This document shows, in pieces, positions 11,276 through 21,649 of a stretch of 64,000 nt of DNA. Position 1 is the stretch's first letter; each line of letters begins with the position of its first letter. The translations under genes were made by a program, and so were the position numbers. A model generated the notes under the pieces. The model was not told where the DNA came from. It saw nothing but the letters and a program-made list of their open reading frames with translations, and searched no databases. Source of the stretch: Saturnia japonica (Eukaryota > Arthropoda > Insecta > Lepidoptera > Saturniidae); NCBI GenBank assembly GCA_033032175.1, contig CM065328.1, positions 9,424,690 to 9,488,689 of the forward strand, in the 5' to 3' direction.

Positions 11276-12875
11276 CTAACTTGCCAACTAGTCCTCTTTA
11301 TTGAAATCAATTTCTTCCATTATCAAGTGAATATAGTGTCCTGTCTTAGAACAAATTCAGTATCAAGTACCAAGATGGTGACTTTCTTGTTAGATCTTTC
11401 TAAGGAGTTTTTGTGGAACATCAAAATGTATGCTTCCAGTTTTTATTTATAATCCACTTCACTTATGCCAATAACCAAGCTATATAACACAAAACACTAC
11501 CAGTATTACTTAATATAGGGTCCCAAACCTAAGTTTCTGGATCTATACTAATATTATAAAGTTGAAGAGTTTCTTTGTCTGTTTGTTTGGTTGAACGCGC
11601 TAATCTCAGGAACTACTTGTTCGAATAGAAAATTATTATTTTTGGATAGCCCATTGATCGAAGAAGGCTATAGGCTATAAAACATCACGCTACGACCAAT
11701 AGAAGCGGAGTATCAATGAAAAATGTTGCAAAACGGCAAAATTTCTTACTTTTGAGAGCTTCCATTGCGTGCGCTGCTTAAATGGTTAACGTTACGCAAC
11801 AATCATGTATGACGGAATTGTTTCTCTTAAAAAGCACTAAAAAAAGTCTGCGATAGCATTTGGCTATTTTTTATGTTTGACTCAATATAACCTTTTTTTA
11901 TGGTAATAAAATTTGTTCTAAAATAATGCATTATTTGCGAAGGTGTTTCTTTAAACAAGTTATTAATCCTTATTGAAATAAATACAATATTCATCACAAG
12001 TATTTAATTTTGAACAAAATTGTCCTTGACATCAATTGATTTTAATAAATATCTTAGGAGATATCACAGTTTTCAAATAACTCCGCAGCAAATTAAAGAA
12101 AATTTGCCACCCGTACTATATTATATAGTGTAGAAGAACTATTGCAAAGGGAGGATCCTCCGACCAGACGGGTGTTATGTCTGGCGGGCAGCTGCCCAAC
12201 GGTTGTAGTCGGGTTCTTGTATATACACTCAATCGAAGAGTTAATTTCTAAAGCGCGATGCAGGATGCGTCGTATGTGGCTCGATAGATGTCGCTGTGTG
12301 TCGCTATGTAGATGTCGCTACAATAGTATCGTACTATATTTTAGTCAATTGTAGTATAAATTATAGAAAAATAATATAGTACAAAAAAAATACTATATTT
12401 TCAACGCTAATTCAACTGTCACTCTAAATTTATTTATATTCTTTTGTTAAATTAATTAATTTATTAAATTTATTAGTTAAATTTATTTTCATTTTATCAG
12501 TCATATTTTGCATCACGTTTCACAAACCGTGGAGGTTTTTTTTTTGAAATTTGTTCAGGCACTTAAAGGTTTTGGTGAAATAAAGAAACTCTGTAAACAT
12601 AATATTTCTTTTTTGGGCAGTTGATTAGTAATAATTTAAAACAAATGTGTACTTTATTTTTTCCTACCTTTCCAAAAAGTACTATATTTTTTGCAAATTT
12701 TCTAAAAATATACTATATTTCTTCCAAAAAAAGGTGGCGACCCTACCTACGTCTCACTCTTTCCAACCCTCTTTTTCTCAATCTGTCTTATGTGACGCAG
12801 ACGAAGTTACGCGGGTCAGCTAGTTAATAATAAAAACCACAACATATCATTCAAGATCCCACCAAAAACTTCAAT
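11276..12875 (-). mobile_element. Family A retroposon copy 3, split by a Helitron
   Basis: The two halves, 11276-11541 and 12824-12875, together align with copy 1 at 428-753. The left half stops at CTGGA and the right half resumes at TTAATAATAAAAACC, giving the continuous family text when the intervening 1,282 bp are removed. Confidence 0.7.
11542..12823 (+). mobile_element. Non-autonomous Helitron inserted between A and T
   Basis: It starts TCTATACTAATATTATAAAG, with the 5' TC end and then ACGCGCTAATCTCAGGAACT, and ends CGCGGGTCAGCTAG, the 3' CTAG end. The flanks are A (11541) and T (12824) with no duplication, as established for rolling-circle Helitrons. Joining the flanks restores the interrupted family A repeat. 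No Rep/helicase coding is seen. An internal block around 12100-12360 is more GC-rich and may be a further insertion. Confidence 0.75.
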
Positions 12876-13059
12876 CGCCTTTAAATATCACCCATAAATA
12901 TCGTTATTTATAATTAAATAATGAGTTGCTTTTAATTTAATATTGTATTTTTGTGTTTAAAAGGATTGTAATACAAGTAATGGAACGCACCGCCTGCGCC
13001 TTTGAAACTATTTACGCAGTATACAACAATTTCTAGCTGTGCCCATGGTTCCTCTACTC

Positions 13060-13143
13060 TAAGGTTTTTTTTTTAGATCTGACTTCACTGTTAGCCTTAT
13101 GGGCCCTGAAGCCGCTGCGGCTTTTACAGCTTCACCGAACTTA
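13060..13143 (-). mobile_element. Family C poly-A retroposon, copy 2
   Basis: A T-run is followed by AGATCTGACTTCACTGTTAG, GGGCCCTGAAGCCGCTGCGG and TTTTACAGCTTCACCG. On the minus strand this is a short unit ending in poly-A. Confidence 0.6.
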
Positions 13144-13359
13144 TCTCTATGGTTTCACCCGTGTTAGTGGCAAGCACCGCATATCATAATTGTTCTTCCC
13201 ACTAGTACAAATTATTTTAATTTTTCACTATCCCCGAAACTGTGTGTCCAAATAACATATATAGAAAAATTTAACATCATAAAATTGTCTCTATATGCCA
13301 TGTTTAAAATAATGATCATAAATCTTTTTTTTATTTTTAACAGTAGTTTGTCATAAAAT

Positions 13360-13722
13360 ATCTTATTGTGGCTTATATATAAGAGATAGACACACGCTAT
13401 CCCGAACTATTATTTAGATATACTAAGGCCCAATATTTTTGTACAATATTGTAATTACGTGTCACTAAAAATTATCACAGAGCACGCGGATAAAGCAGTT
13501 TGGAAGACCTTCATATACCGACTTACTTAACAAAAATCAATATTAAAGGCTAGCTGGGGCGTGTGCTTTGATGCTAGATACCCTGTACTATTCATCGTGA
13601 ATCAAGCTATCGTATACAAAAAGAATTTTTCGAATCAGACTGGTAGTTCCAGAGATTAGCGTGTTTAAATAAGCAAAGAAACATAAAAACTCTTCCGCTG
13701 TGTTATATTAGTATGTACATAC

Positions 13723-13725
<3 letters not shown>
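13360..13725 (-). mobile_element. Helitron-like fragment, inverted relative to 10495-10860
   Basis: Its reverse complement contains ACACGCTAATCTCTGGAACT and follows 10495-10860 for about 350 bp. With that copy it brackets the nested Helitron/retroposon in inverted orientation. Confidence 0.5.

Positions 13726-13727
<2 letters not shown>

Positions 13728-13772
<45 letters not shown>
13728..13772. repeat. (AT)n microsatellite
   Basis: An uninterrupted AT dinucleotide run of about 45 bp sits at the terminus of the Helitron-like fragment. Confidence 0.9.
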
Positions 13773-13775
<3 letters not shown>

Positions 13776-14239
13776 TATTATTATATAGTATAGATAATAC
13801 TTTTAAAAGTTTAAATAATATTCCTATTTAGAAAACCAAATTCCGAGGACAAAAGGGCGTAAAAAAAAAGAAAAAAAAACATTGTTTATTTTTTATTCAA
13901 TCTTATTAAACAACAAAATTTGGTACAAGAATGGACATTCAAACATGTTTATTTAAATTGACTATTTGATTAAGAAAGTTATGATTGATAACATTTCAGA
14001 TATTTTATTCAATTTCTCAAGTATATTCCTTTTTACTTATTAGGAATATCAAAATATCAGCCTAATAATTACAATTCGTCTAACTCTATTATTTTATATC
14101 CCCTAAAATAGGACCGAATATTAAAACATGAGTCTAAAAAAACCTTCACTAATGTTCGCATTATTCTTAGCCAAGGAATCGATTAACCGCTTAGCTATTC
14201 AAAAATTCGTCGTAGTATAATGACCCCTGACAAACCTGA

Positions 14240-14460
14240 ATTTTTTTTATTTTTTTTTTAGATCTGACTACACTGTTAGCTTTAGGGGCCCTAAAGCCGC
14301 TGCGCCTTTGACAGCTTCACCGGACTTGGGGGCGAGCGCAGAGGGCACTCAGCCGCGAAAGTTATTTGGACGACTCGCACAAGGGTGCCAAAGTGGCCGG
14401 ACCTCGGCTCGGGCGGTCGTCGCGTTCGCAAATAAGTTGCGATCTAATCGAATCCCTACA
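14240..14460 (-). mobile_element. Family C retroposon, longer copy
   Basis: The T-run, AGATCTGACTAC and GCCGCTGCGCC text of family C continues into a GC-rich body (CTTGGGGGCGAGCGCAG..., GGTGCCAAAGTGGCCGGACC). A related body lies on the opposite strand at about 20340-20475 (GCCGAGGTCCGGGC, CTTTCGCGGTTAGTGCC, GCTCGCCCCCAAGTCCG). The short copies are therefore probably 5'-truncated versions of a longer LINE-type element. Confidence 0.5.
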
Positions 14461-14929
14461 CCTACGATTCGAGCTAACTAAAATATACACATAGGCACAT
14501 TCCCTTCCTCCTGGGAGGAAGGAAGGAAACATGCGTATGTGCATTTAGTAATCGGAAATGTTTTCTACACTAACTAGCGCTAACTAACTAGCGTAAAAAT
14601 AGAAAAAAAAAGGTCCCTCACAGAACCTATGTACCTATGTGGTGTGCACGTGTGTATGCTCATACGTGTGTAATGTTGTATGTAGGTAGCTAAGTGATGC
14701 ACGTATAGTGTCACTTGTATCGAGCGGGCGGTTGCCTGACCCAAGGACTTCACGCCGAGGAAACGGACCTAGGCTTGGGTTACCGCTGGAGAGGGTGGAC
14801 GTGGGAGGTGTGCGGGAGCGAATTTACCGCCCGTCTTCTGCGGAGAGAACGGTGGTTACGCGGGCGTGGGCGCTGGGACGCTCTGTTTGGAGAGACGGAT
14901 GAATAGTATTTATTCGCATTTTCGATGCG

Positions 14930-15830
14930 ATCGTCCGGGTCGCTAAAATATTACGCGGCCGGCGTTTATGCCGGGTGGTGGTGGGTACCGCGACATAAGT
15001 AGCTGCTGCTTTAATCAACGGGTTCGCGTGATTCGACGCGGTGTCCAAATATGAAGGGGGAGCTGTTTGACGTAGGCATGAATCGAAGGAAGCTCCATAT
15101 CTCTATGGAGATCTTCGCTTCGAATATACCAAGGGGCCCCGGTAAGACGATAGAGAACCCTATTCTGTATGACTTGTAGCCGTCTGAAATTCGATTTGGA
15201 CATATGTGCGAACGCAGCGCAACTATTTGTCAAAATCGGTCGAATGCACATCTTGTAGAGCGTGAGCTTATGTCGCGTAGACATTTTACTCACCGAACAC
15301 AACAGAGGATGCAACCGGCCCAGGACCCACGCGGCCCTGTTCCTAACCATACGGGTGTGAGGTCTAAAAGAGAGCCTACTATCTAGGGTTACACCTAGAT
15401 ATTTGGTCTCTCTCAAAAATGGAATCGGATTACCGTAAAGTTCAAGAGGTTTGAGCCTCCACGGTAACCGTGATGAATCCGCATCGAAGAGCTTCGCGGC
15501 GCTCTTCGAGGGATTTACCGCTATTCACCATTCGTTAAACCACTTCCCGAGAGTGGTCACGGCGCGTTGGACTTTGTGTCTGAGGTGGAATCTATTCCTT
15601 CTCGAGGCATATATGACTGTATCGTCAGCGTATAGCCCTACCTTGATCTGCGGGAGTCTAGGTAGGTCACTGACGTACAGGTTGAACAGGATAAGAGCCA
15701 GGATCGAACCTTGGGGAAAGCCTGAGCGTATAGGACAGGGCGTAGATAATTCACCTTCCACTCTATGGCGAAAGGTGCGATCTGTGAGGTAGTCGCGAAG
15801 GGAACCTGCAGAGTTCTACTAAAACTTTAT
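14930..15830 (-). pseudogene. Jockey/CR1-group LINE reverse transcriptase remnant
   Basis: The minus strand encodes the 3' half of a non-LTR reverse transcriptase. Visible parts are a GFPQGS block and the catalytic YADD motif (GLYADDTVIYAS), between about 15761 and 15525, then ETKYLGVTLDSRLSF, MCIRPILTN and LQVIQNRVLYRLTGAPWY further on. The two open stretches (15525-15761 and 15015-15416) share one frame and are joined through a single TGA at 15525-15527, where the family usually has an arginine codon. The tail ('NPLIKAAATY...RRPRNIL', about 14940-15030) lies in another frame, implying an indel near 15015-15040. The 5' part of ORF2, ORF1 and the endonuclease are absent. Confidence 0.75.
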
Positions 15831-16017
15831 CAAGATAACGAGAACCTTGACAACGCGATTCAAAAATAATAACATTTGTACAGCACCATCTGTTGTCAAA
15901 GAATGAAAAATATTATTATGATAGAGAGGCATCTTTAAAATTTCATTTAATGTACGCCACTTAAATAAGAGTTTAACAGGCTGTTATTTTGGAACAGTTT
16001 AGTGGAATTATTTGACT

Positions 16018-16160
16018 ACTAGCTGTGCCCGCAGCTGTGCTCGCGTTGACTACAGAATGCAGTCGACTGGTACCCGCGCGAATCATGATAACCCCACCCC
16101 GTTCGTAGTTATTTTAAAGATGAAAATACTTATTGTGGGTGATCCGAGTCCGCTATAAAG
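16018..16160 (-). mobile_element. Helitron 3'-end fragment
   Basis: The reverse complement ends GCGGGCACAGCTAG, a typical lepidopteran Helitron 3' terminus. The adjacent body (CCCGCGCGAATC, TATTTTAAAGATGAAAAT) matches 32041-32110 and, inverted, 42120-42213. Confidence 0.5.
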
Positions 16161-16465
16161 TAACGTAGCTGAAAACTGTTGCTATTAATTGAATATAATA
16201 CTAATAATAAGCGTATATAATAACTATCCTCTAATTCTCTACTCAAAGAATGTGAGTAGAAAATTAGAAAAAGCCTATCGTGAATATTTATTATTATTAT
16301 CCGTATGCTTCTTATATAACGTAAATGAAACAGTGATTAGATTTTCCTTCGTATTAATAAATTACGGTCTGTCGTAACGTGTCGTTAACGTCGAAATCTT
16401 TTGTATATTAAAACAATATAATATGTAATAAAAAATCATGTGTGCAATTCACACGTGGTAGTAGT

Positions 16466-17805
16466 GAAACCTTCAAAAATTTTGGCTTCAAGATAGTGAG
16501 ACGAATGTAAAATTTCGGGAAGAGGATAATTGTAGGATTTAGTAATGATCATAGTAGATCAAGTTTGATAATTATTTTACATTTTATTCGTATATATTAC
16601 ATAGATTTATTCAAACTTCGAGCTTACATTTTCGATAAAGTTTTTGTTTCGTGCCTTTTTGATGAGATTGAAGTTTTCACTTCAATTAGCGCCCTCAAGA
16701 GAGTTTTTGTGACAAAATGCAAACTTGTACTTTGGTAACATAATTTGCCAAATCCATAATTTCATTTTATTAGAGTTCTCATTTTAGCGCCGCCAATTGT
16801 TACTTCTGTACGAACTGGAAATGGTGTAATTTCTCATCATTGGTCATTAAATTATTCCCATACGTTTGCACAGAGGCCGCTAACCGTAATAATTTCATTT
16901 TTTTCATTCAATCATTTCATATCACTATCTCATGTACTACAATTATAGCTTTTTCTGTATTTTTCTTTTTGTTACATATTTTCAGTAACGTCAATCGATT
17001 GACTTTTTGAAGTGAAAACTTTTTTAGCATCGTTGTGATTTGAAAGTCGATGAAACGAAAAAACGAAAGCGACAGTAAAAAGAGACAGACTCAAAATCAT
17101 AAGATTTAACGTGGGAGAAAATGAGATAGGAAAGTATAAGTAGATAAAATAATTATCAATCTTTGCAGGGTTACCAACTTAGGGCTTTTAGCCTTAAATT
17201 TAGGGTGGAAATATGCTTAATGGGCTTTTTAGGGCCCAAAACAATTTAGGGGTATTTTTAGGGACATAAATTGTATTACATGCATCATTAATTTGACTAA
17301 CCAAAAGAAGTAAAAGAAAGAAAACGTCCATGGTACTATCTTTAACTACCTAGTACTATCTAAATAAGAATTAATACTAAACGAGTTGTTAGTCTGTAGT
17401 GAAAGTCAAGTTTTCAAGTTTCTTGTCAAGCTGACGCATGCTTTCTCGCGGCAGTACGGAACTCGACATAACACGTTCAAAATTTCAATTATATTAGTGA
17501 TCAGAGTGGCTATGTCCGATAACAGAACTATTGTATGAATTTGTATGTTAATTAAACATAAATTTAAATTGCCGATAAGATAGGTATTAAATAGTGAAAT
17601 AAAACGAGAAACTCAGTTAAACAATACCCTTGAATAGATACACAATACAGGGGTTTGTTTGGCGCTTTTGAATATAGCAATTTAGTGTTATAATACCCCT
17701 GAAACTTTGTATAACTATGATCATTACTGAAACCTTACAATTAATCTCTTCCCGAAATTTTACATTCGTCTCATTATCTTGAAGCCAACATTTTTGAAGG
17801 TTTTT
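16466..17805. repeat. Inverted-repeat pair with about 90-bp arms flanking a loop of about 1.15 kb
   Basis: 16466-16555 reads as the reverse complement of about 17713-17805, with shared text TTCCCGAAATTTTACATTCG, TATCTTGAAGCCAA and ATGATCATTACT. Inside the loop a second inverted pair carries AAGTTTTCACTTCAA (about 16671) and TTGAAGTGAAAACTT (about 17008). A MITE at 17166 lies in the loop. This could be a TIR element with nested insertions or two copies of one repeat in opposite orientation. Confidence 0.55.
17166..17690. mobile_element. hAT-like MITE, 3'-degraded copy
   Basis: It starts CAGGGTTACCAACTTAGGGC and follows the 47030-47659 element: GGCCCAAAACAATTTAGGG, TAATTTGACTAACCAAAA, ACACGTTCAAAATTTCAATT. 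The right terminal repeat is not recognisable, so this is the older or truncated copy. Confidence 0.6.
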
Positions 17806-18137
17806 TAGTTAATTCTAAACACAAAATAATAAATATTTACATTTGAAATTATCAATAATATAGGTACGACAACATGCGTGTAATCGCAGGAAATGAAGGA
17901 ATCGCTAATATATTACGAAATACGAATGGTACCTAATATAAAGATTACAAACCAATCTATGAATATAACTACTATCCGTATTAGCTAATACACTGATATT
18001 CGTAAAAGCGGTGCCTAATATAATGACTCCCTTCTGTTCTCATTGCTTGCTTTCTGTGTTCCAACTAATGCAGTTTTCATATGAAGCCCGACGGGTATAA
18101 TAATGTTTTTACTTTACATAACTAGCATACGGTAAGC

Positions 18138-18230
18138 CAGCAGCCCGCTGAAGTTGTCAAAGTTTCTAATGGCTCCAAATCCCTTAAAGCTAACAGCATA
18201 GGTAATCAGTTTGAAAAAAAAAAAAAAAAC
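18138..18230 (+). mobile_element. Family C poly-A retroposon, copy 4
   Basis: A diverged copy (GCTGAAGTTGTCAAAGTTTC, CTTAAAGCTAACAGCATAGG) ends in an uninterrupted A-run. Confidence 0.5.
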
Positions 18231-18559
18231 AACCAACGAATACGAATTTCCGCCTGCTTCCTTTGTGATCATTTTTTTCGGTTTCTGTGAAATAAGTTCC
18301 TAGATATTATGCTTTGTTGGAGAGCTAAGAAGACGGTTATGTTTTTAAAATAATCTGCAAGCCAACAAGTTTCATAAGGTTTTTTTTTTGTTTTTTTAAG
18401 GCATTTTAGTCGAAAAAAATCTCAAAAAATAATGAAATAGTATCGTTTTTCGTCTCGCATTTTTAAATTTGGACCGATAATTGTTGTTTTAATATTGATA
18501 AATAACCAGTGTTTAATAGTCTTTATAAATCATCAGAAAAAATGAGATTAAATTTTTTA

Positions 18560-18860
18560 ATCTGCCTCGTTAGCCTAGTGGTCGTAAGCACGACTGCTAT
18601 GAGCGGGGTCCTGGGTTCAAATCCCAGGTCGAGCAAAGTGTTATTGGGTTTTTCCTATGAAATTCTTAGTAGCAGCTCGGAGTTTGGTTTCGTGCCCGAT
18701 TAATGGCAATAGGATCGCCTCCTAGTAAATGGGACCTAAAAACATACTCGGCGAACTGTGGGTGTACATTAGTAGTACACCTCTGCCTAACCCTTCGAGG
18801 AATACAGGCGTATTGGTATGTTATGTAATGTTTTGTAAATTTTTTTAAATAAAGTTTTTT
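18560..18860 (+). mobile_element. Full-length tRNA-derived SINE
   Basis: The head GCCTCGTTAGCCTAGTGGTC carries the A-box part of a tRNA gene, and GGGTTCAAATCCCAGG is a good B box, so it would be a pol III template. A tRNA-unrelated body follows (TTTCCTATGAAATTC, GTGCCCGATTAATGGCAATA, GTGGGTGTACATTAGTA), ending near TTTTGTAAATTTTTTTAAAT. This layout is well known from lepidopteran SINEs of the Metulj type. The family name is from memory. Confidence 0.75.
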
Positions 18861-19039
18861 ATGTTGCATTTCTGACTTATTTTTATAAAACCTAAAGAAT
18901 ATATGTTAACTCAAAAATGGTTCACTTTTGCATAATGCATATGAGGGTTAAAATCATCACAAATAGTCACCCCTATCACCTAACGGTAATACGTCGAATT
19001 ACCAATAACCCTTTATAGTCTTAATATTACGAGCCGAAT

Positions 19040-19445
19040 CTCAAATTATTTTAATTTTGCTTTATCTCCTAAACTATGTGTCCAAATAACATGCTATTTA
19101 AAGGGCAAAGTTTAACTTCATAAAATTGTTTTTATGATGAAGTAACTTTGCTTCGTCAGGATTAGTATGTCATGCCTAAAACTATAATGCTCATAAATCA
19201 CTTTTTAATTTCCAACAAATTGTTGTCGCAAAGTTCAGGAGCGCTATCACTTCCGATTATCTTATCAAATAGCAATACTTAAGATTATTCCTTATTGATG
19301 CATAGTCCTATTTATAACATTCTTCGTGACTCTGGCTATCATATACAAAAAGAATTTTTCGAATCCGACTGGTAGTTCCAGAGATTAGGAGTTTAAACAA
19401 ACAAATAAAAAACTGTTGTGCTTTATTTTATTATATTATATTTAT
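19040..19445 (-). mobile_element. Helitron-like fragment
   Basis: The reverse complement includes CTCCTAATCTCTGGAACTAC and CAGTCGGATTCGAAAAATTC, paralleling the 10495 and 13360 copies. Confidence 0.5.
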
Positions 19446-20183
19446 ATACAAGTAGATAGATTTTTTTTTTATTTTTTTTTTATTTATTGAAAAACAGCGT
19501 TGTCTGTACTTCTGGTTAAAAATAAAGAGAATTTTTATCAGTGAGTTTTTACGTACTTTAAATTTATAAACAAATTTAAACACAATAAATACTTAAACGT
19601 GCCTACGTATGTATAAAAAAAATCGATCAATTCAAAACATTGTTATTTAGAATACTGATGAAAATAAATGAATTCATAAATATTAATTTCAACGTTGATT
19701 CAAAGAAATACATTTCGATAAATATAATTTATTGCTAATAACAAAGTTTTGCGTAATTCCCATATCTTTGTAACACTTGTTTATAATAATGATTTACTCC
19801 GTAACAACGACATTTATCATTTATTTAAGGCGAAGCAGGTATCCTAATTTTTTGAAGTGAAAACTTCTATAGGCACCTCGTTGGGTACTTTTAGAAATGG
19901 GAGGAAAGCAATGAACTATATGTTTCTATGAATATATACATTTTTACATTTGGTACATTTTTTACAGTTTTTTTTTTTATAATAGCATGACACAAAGTTT
20001 ATAGTTTATGTAATATTTAGAGATATTGGCGTCGGTATCAGAGACTACAATATATATGTCGGTATGCAGAACTTTGAACAGGTAGCAGCGTCCCGAAATG
20101 TCCCCTTTTGCGAAGGCTTCCGAAGAGTAAATAATAGGTAGATCTAACTCCAGATGTTGCTTTGTAAACATTTTGGCAGAGGT

Positions 20184-20475
20184 TATTTCGCTGCCATCTC
20201 CTATGTGGAGGCATTAGACCAGTCGTACTGCATCAAGTAGAGATAAATTTCCTAAAGAAATTTCTCCCTGTCCTACATCTCTTTACCTGATCCCGGAACG
20301 TGACTCGCATAGACAATCACTTAGGTGTTTCACTATGGATTAGTCGGATCGCGACTTCATTACAATCGCGGTAACAGCGCAAGCCGAGGTCCGGGCTTTT
20401 TAACACCCGTGCGCGCTTTTTGCCCACGCTTTCGCGGTTAGTGCCTATAATGCTCGCCCCCAAGTCCGATGTAAC
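20184..20475. repeat. Dispersed repeat with family C body
   Basis: The first part (CCAGTCGTACTG, AGTAGAGATAAATTTC, AAATTTCTC) resembles 43855-43985. The second part resembles the GC-rich body of the longer family C copy on the opposite strand at 14327-14460. Confidence 0.4.
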
Positions 20476-20853
20476 AATATTGAAATATCACCTAAAAATC
20501 ATTGAAATATTAAGTTTGATAGTGAAAATTACCCCAACTACACCAGAAAAAAAACATTATCAACTATTTTTGTATAAAAAGGTAAGTACCTACTTACTCT
20601 AGGTCTCCAGTAGTACGAGGGTTAAAAATTAACACAGCTAAATACTAATTTCAAACCTGCAAAATATAAAAACCAACATAAAATAGGCACCTACTTATTA
20701 TAATGAAAAAATTATTACAAGTCTGTTCTTACCCTTAAATAATAAATTATTTGTTTACTCGTATTCGTTCAAGGCCTGTAAGATCCAATATTATCGAAGA
20801 GTGTGACCTATTTTAACGTGTTTTACTACTCAATTAAATTAAACTTAAAAATA

Positions 20854-21252
20854 ATGTCACCTATAAATTGCGTTACATTTATTTTACTTTTAACATTTAC
20901 ATCAATTTTTACACACGATCTTTATCTAGGACACGATTTTGGTGCTCGTATGTCCTATAGGGAAGTGAAAAAACAAGGTTTACTTTTCTTTATAAGACAG
21001 GAAACTTTGTTGTTACAATATCCTGAAGGAACAAACATAACGGGAATTGCATGTGTTGATCTGTCACCAGGTAAACTCAGCACCGCTACTTTAGAAAAAG
21101 GCGGGATTGGATTTAACTACGTTCAATTACACCTGGAGAGTGAAAGAAGTGCTGGTTTAAAGTATATCGTAGAAATATATCGTTCGTCATTTAAAAAGGA
21201 ACAATCAATAGATCCCAAAAGGGTAAATATTGTGATAAATTATTATTCATAG
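20854..21252 (+). CDS. MBF2-family secreted protein
   Basis: The encoded 132-residue protein begins with a clear signal peptide (MSPINCVTFILLLTFTSIFT, residues 1-20) and has a mature part of about 112 residues. The pattern NITGIACVDLSPG, then a K/G-rich turn, GGIGFNYVQLHLESER and LKYIVEIYR at the C-terminus fits the insect MBF2/salivary secreted peptide family. There, a GG-G(F/Y)N-V block followed by (V/I)EIY is the hallmark. Bombyx MBF2 was described as a coactivator of FTZ-F1, but most relatives are secreted with unknown roles. I chose the ATG at 20854 because it starts the signal peptide; an upstream in-frame ATG at 20803 would add 17 residues. No intron is needed. An AATAAA follows 20 nt after the stop. 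The convergent ORF at 21247-21645 overlaps its last codons. Confidence 0.72.
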   Translation: MSPINCVTFILLLTFTSIFTHDLYLGHDFGARMSYREVKKQGLLFFIRQETLLLQYPEGTNITGIACVDLSPGKLSTATLEKGGIGFNYVQLHLESERSAGLKYIVEIYRSSFKKEQSIDPKRVNIVINYYS

Positions 21253-21645
21253 ATTTATCTGTGGTACATTCAATAAATTATTTTTAAGTTTCACGAATGT
21301 ATTATTTTCATTTATTACGCGTATTTCAGATGTAACAGGTGTATTAAAACAATATACATGTATAGTAGTATTTTTTAAACATAAAAATTTATCAAACATG
21401 ATTAATAATTTTATTGCAGTTTCTGAACGCAATTTTATAGGAACCCTGATATTGGCTAATCGTTTCCGTATTCTTATCCAATAGCCTTTCTTTAAAATCG
21501 GCCATTTTGCATCAGCTGTCAAACGTATAAGCAGGTTTGTCAATTTTTGAGGAATTCCCCAAATTGCGGGTATTTTAACTCCATTGAGGATTTTATTGGG
21601 ATTGTCGATATGTGGGTAATTGCGAGGATTTATATGATTTAACAT
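21247..21645 (-). CDS. Unrecognised basic 132-residue ORF
   Basis: An open frame of 132 codons runs on the minus strand, convergent with and overlapping the final six bases of the MBF2-like gene. The product is rich in Lys, Arg, Ile and Asn, with a middle KKGYWIRIRKRLANIR stretch, and has no signal peptide or recognised domain. In DNA this AT-rich, 132 codons without a stop is more than expected by chance, but I see no homologue. It may be an exon of an unknown gene or a chance ORF antisense to the 3' flank. Confidence 0.25.
   Translation of the reverse strand: MLNHINPRNYPHIDNPNKILNGVKIPAIWGIPQKLTNLLIRLTADAKWPILKKGYWIRIRKRLANIRVPIKLRSETAIKLLIMFDKFLCLKNTTIHVYCFNTPVTSEIRVINENNTFVKLKNNLLNVPQINL
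21272..21277 (+). terminator. Polyadenylation signal AATAAA of the MBF2-like gene
   Basis: A canonical AATAAA lies 20 nt after the stop codon, giving a very short 3' UTR. Confidence 0.55.
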
Positions 21646-21649
21646 TTTT

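Noticed and set aside
13728..13772. CRISPR-like or regulatory array
   Set aside because: It is a plain AT microsatellite; no spaced direct repeats exist in the window.
15451..15792. 113-codon plus-strand ORF
   Set aside because: It is antisense to the LINE reverse transcriptase frame.
18560..18640. A functional tRNA gene
   Set aside because: A and B boxes are present but the acceptor does not close and a SINE body follows directly.
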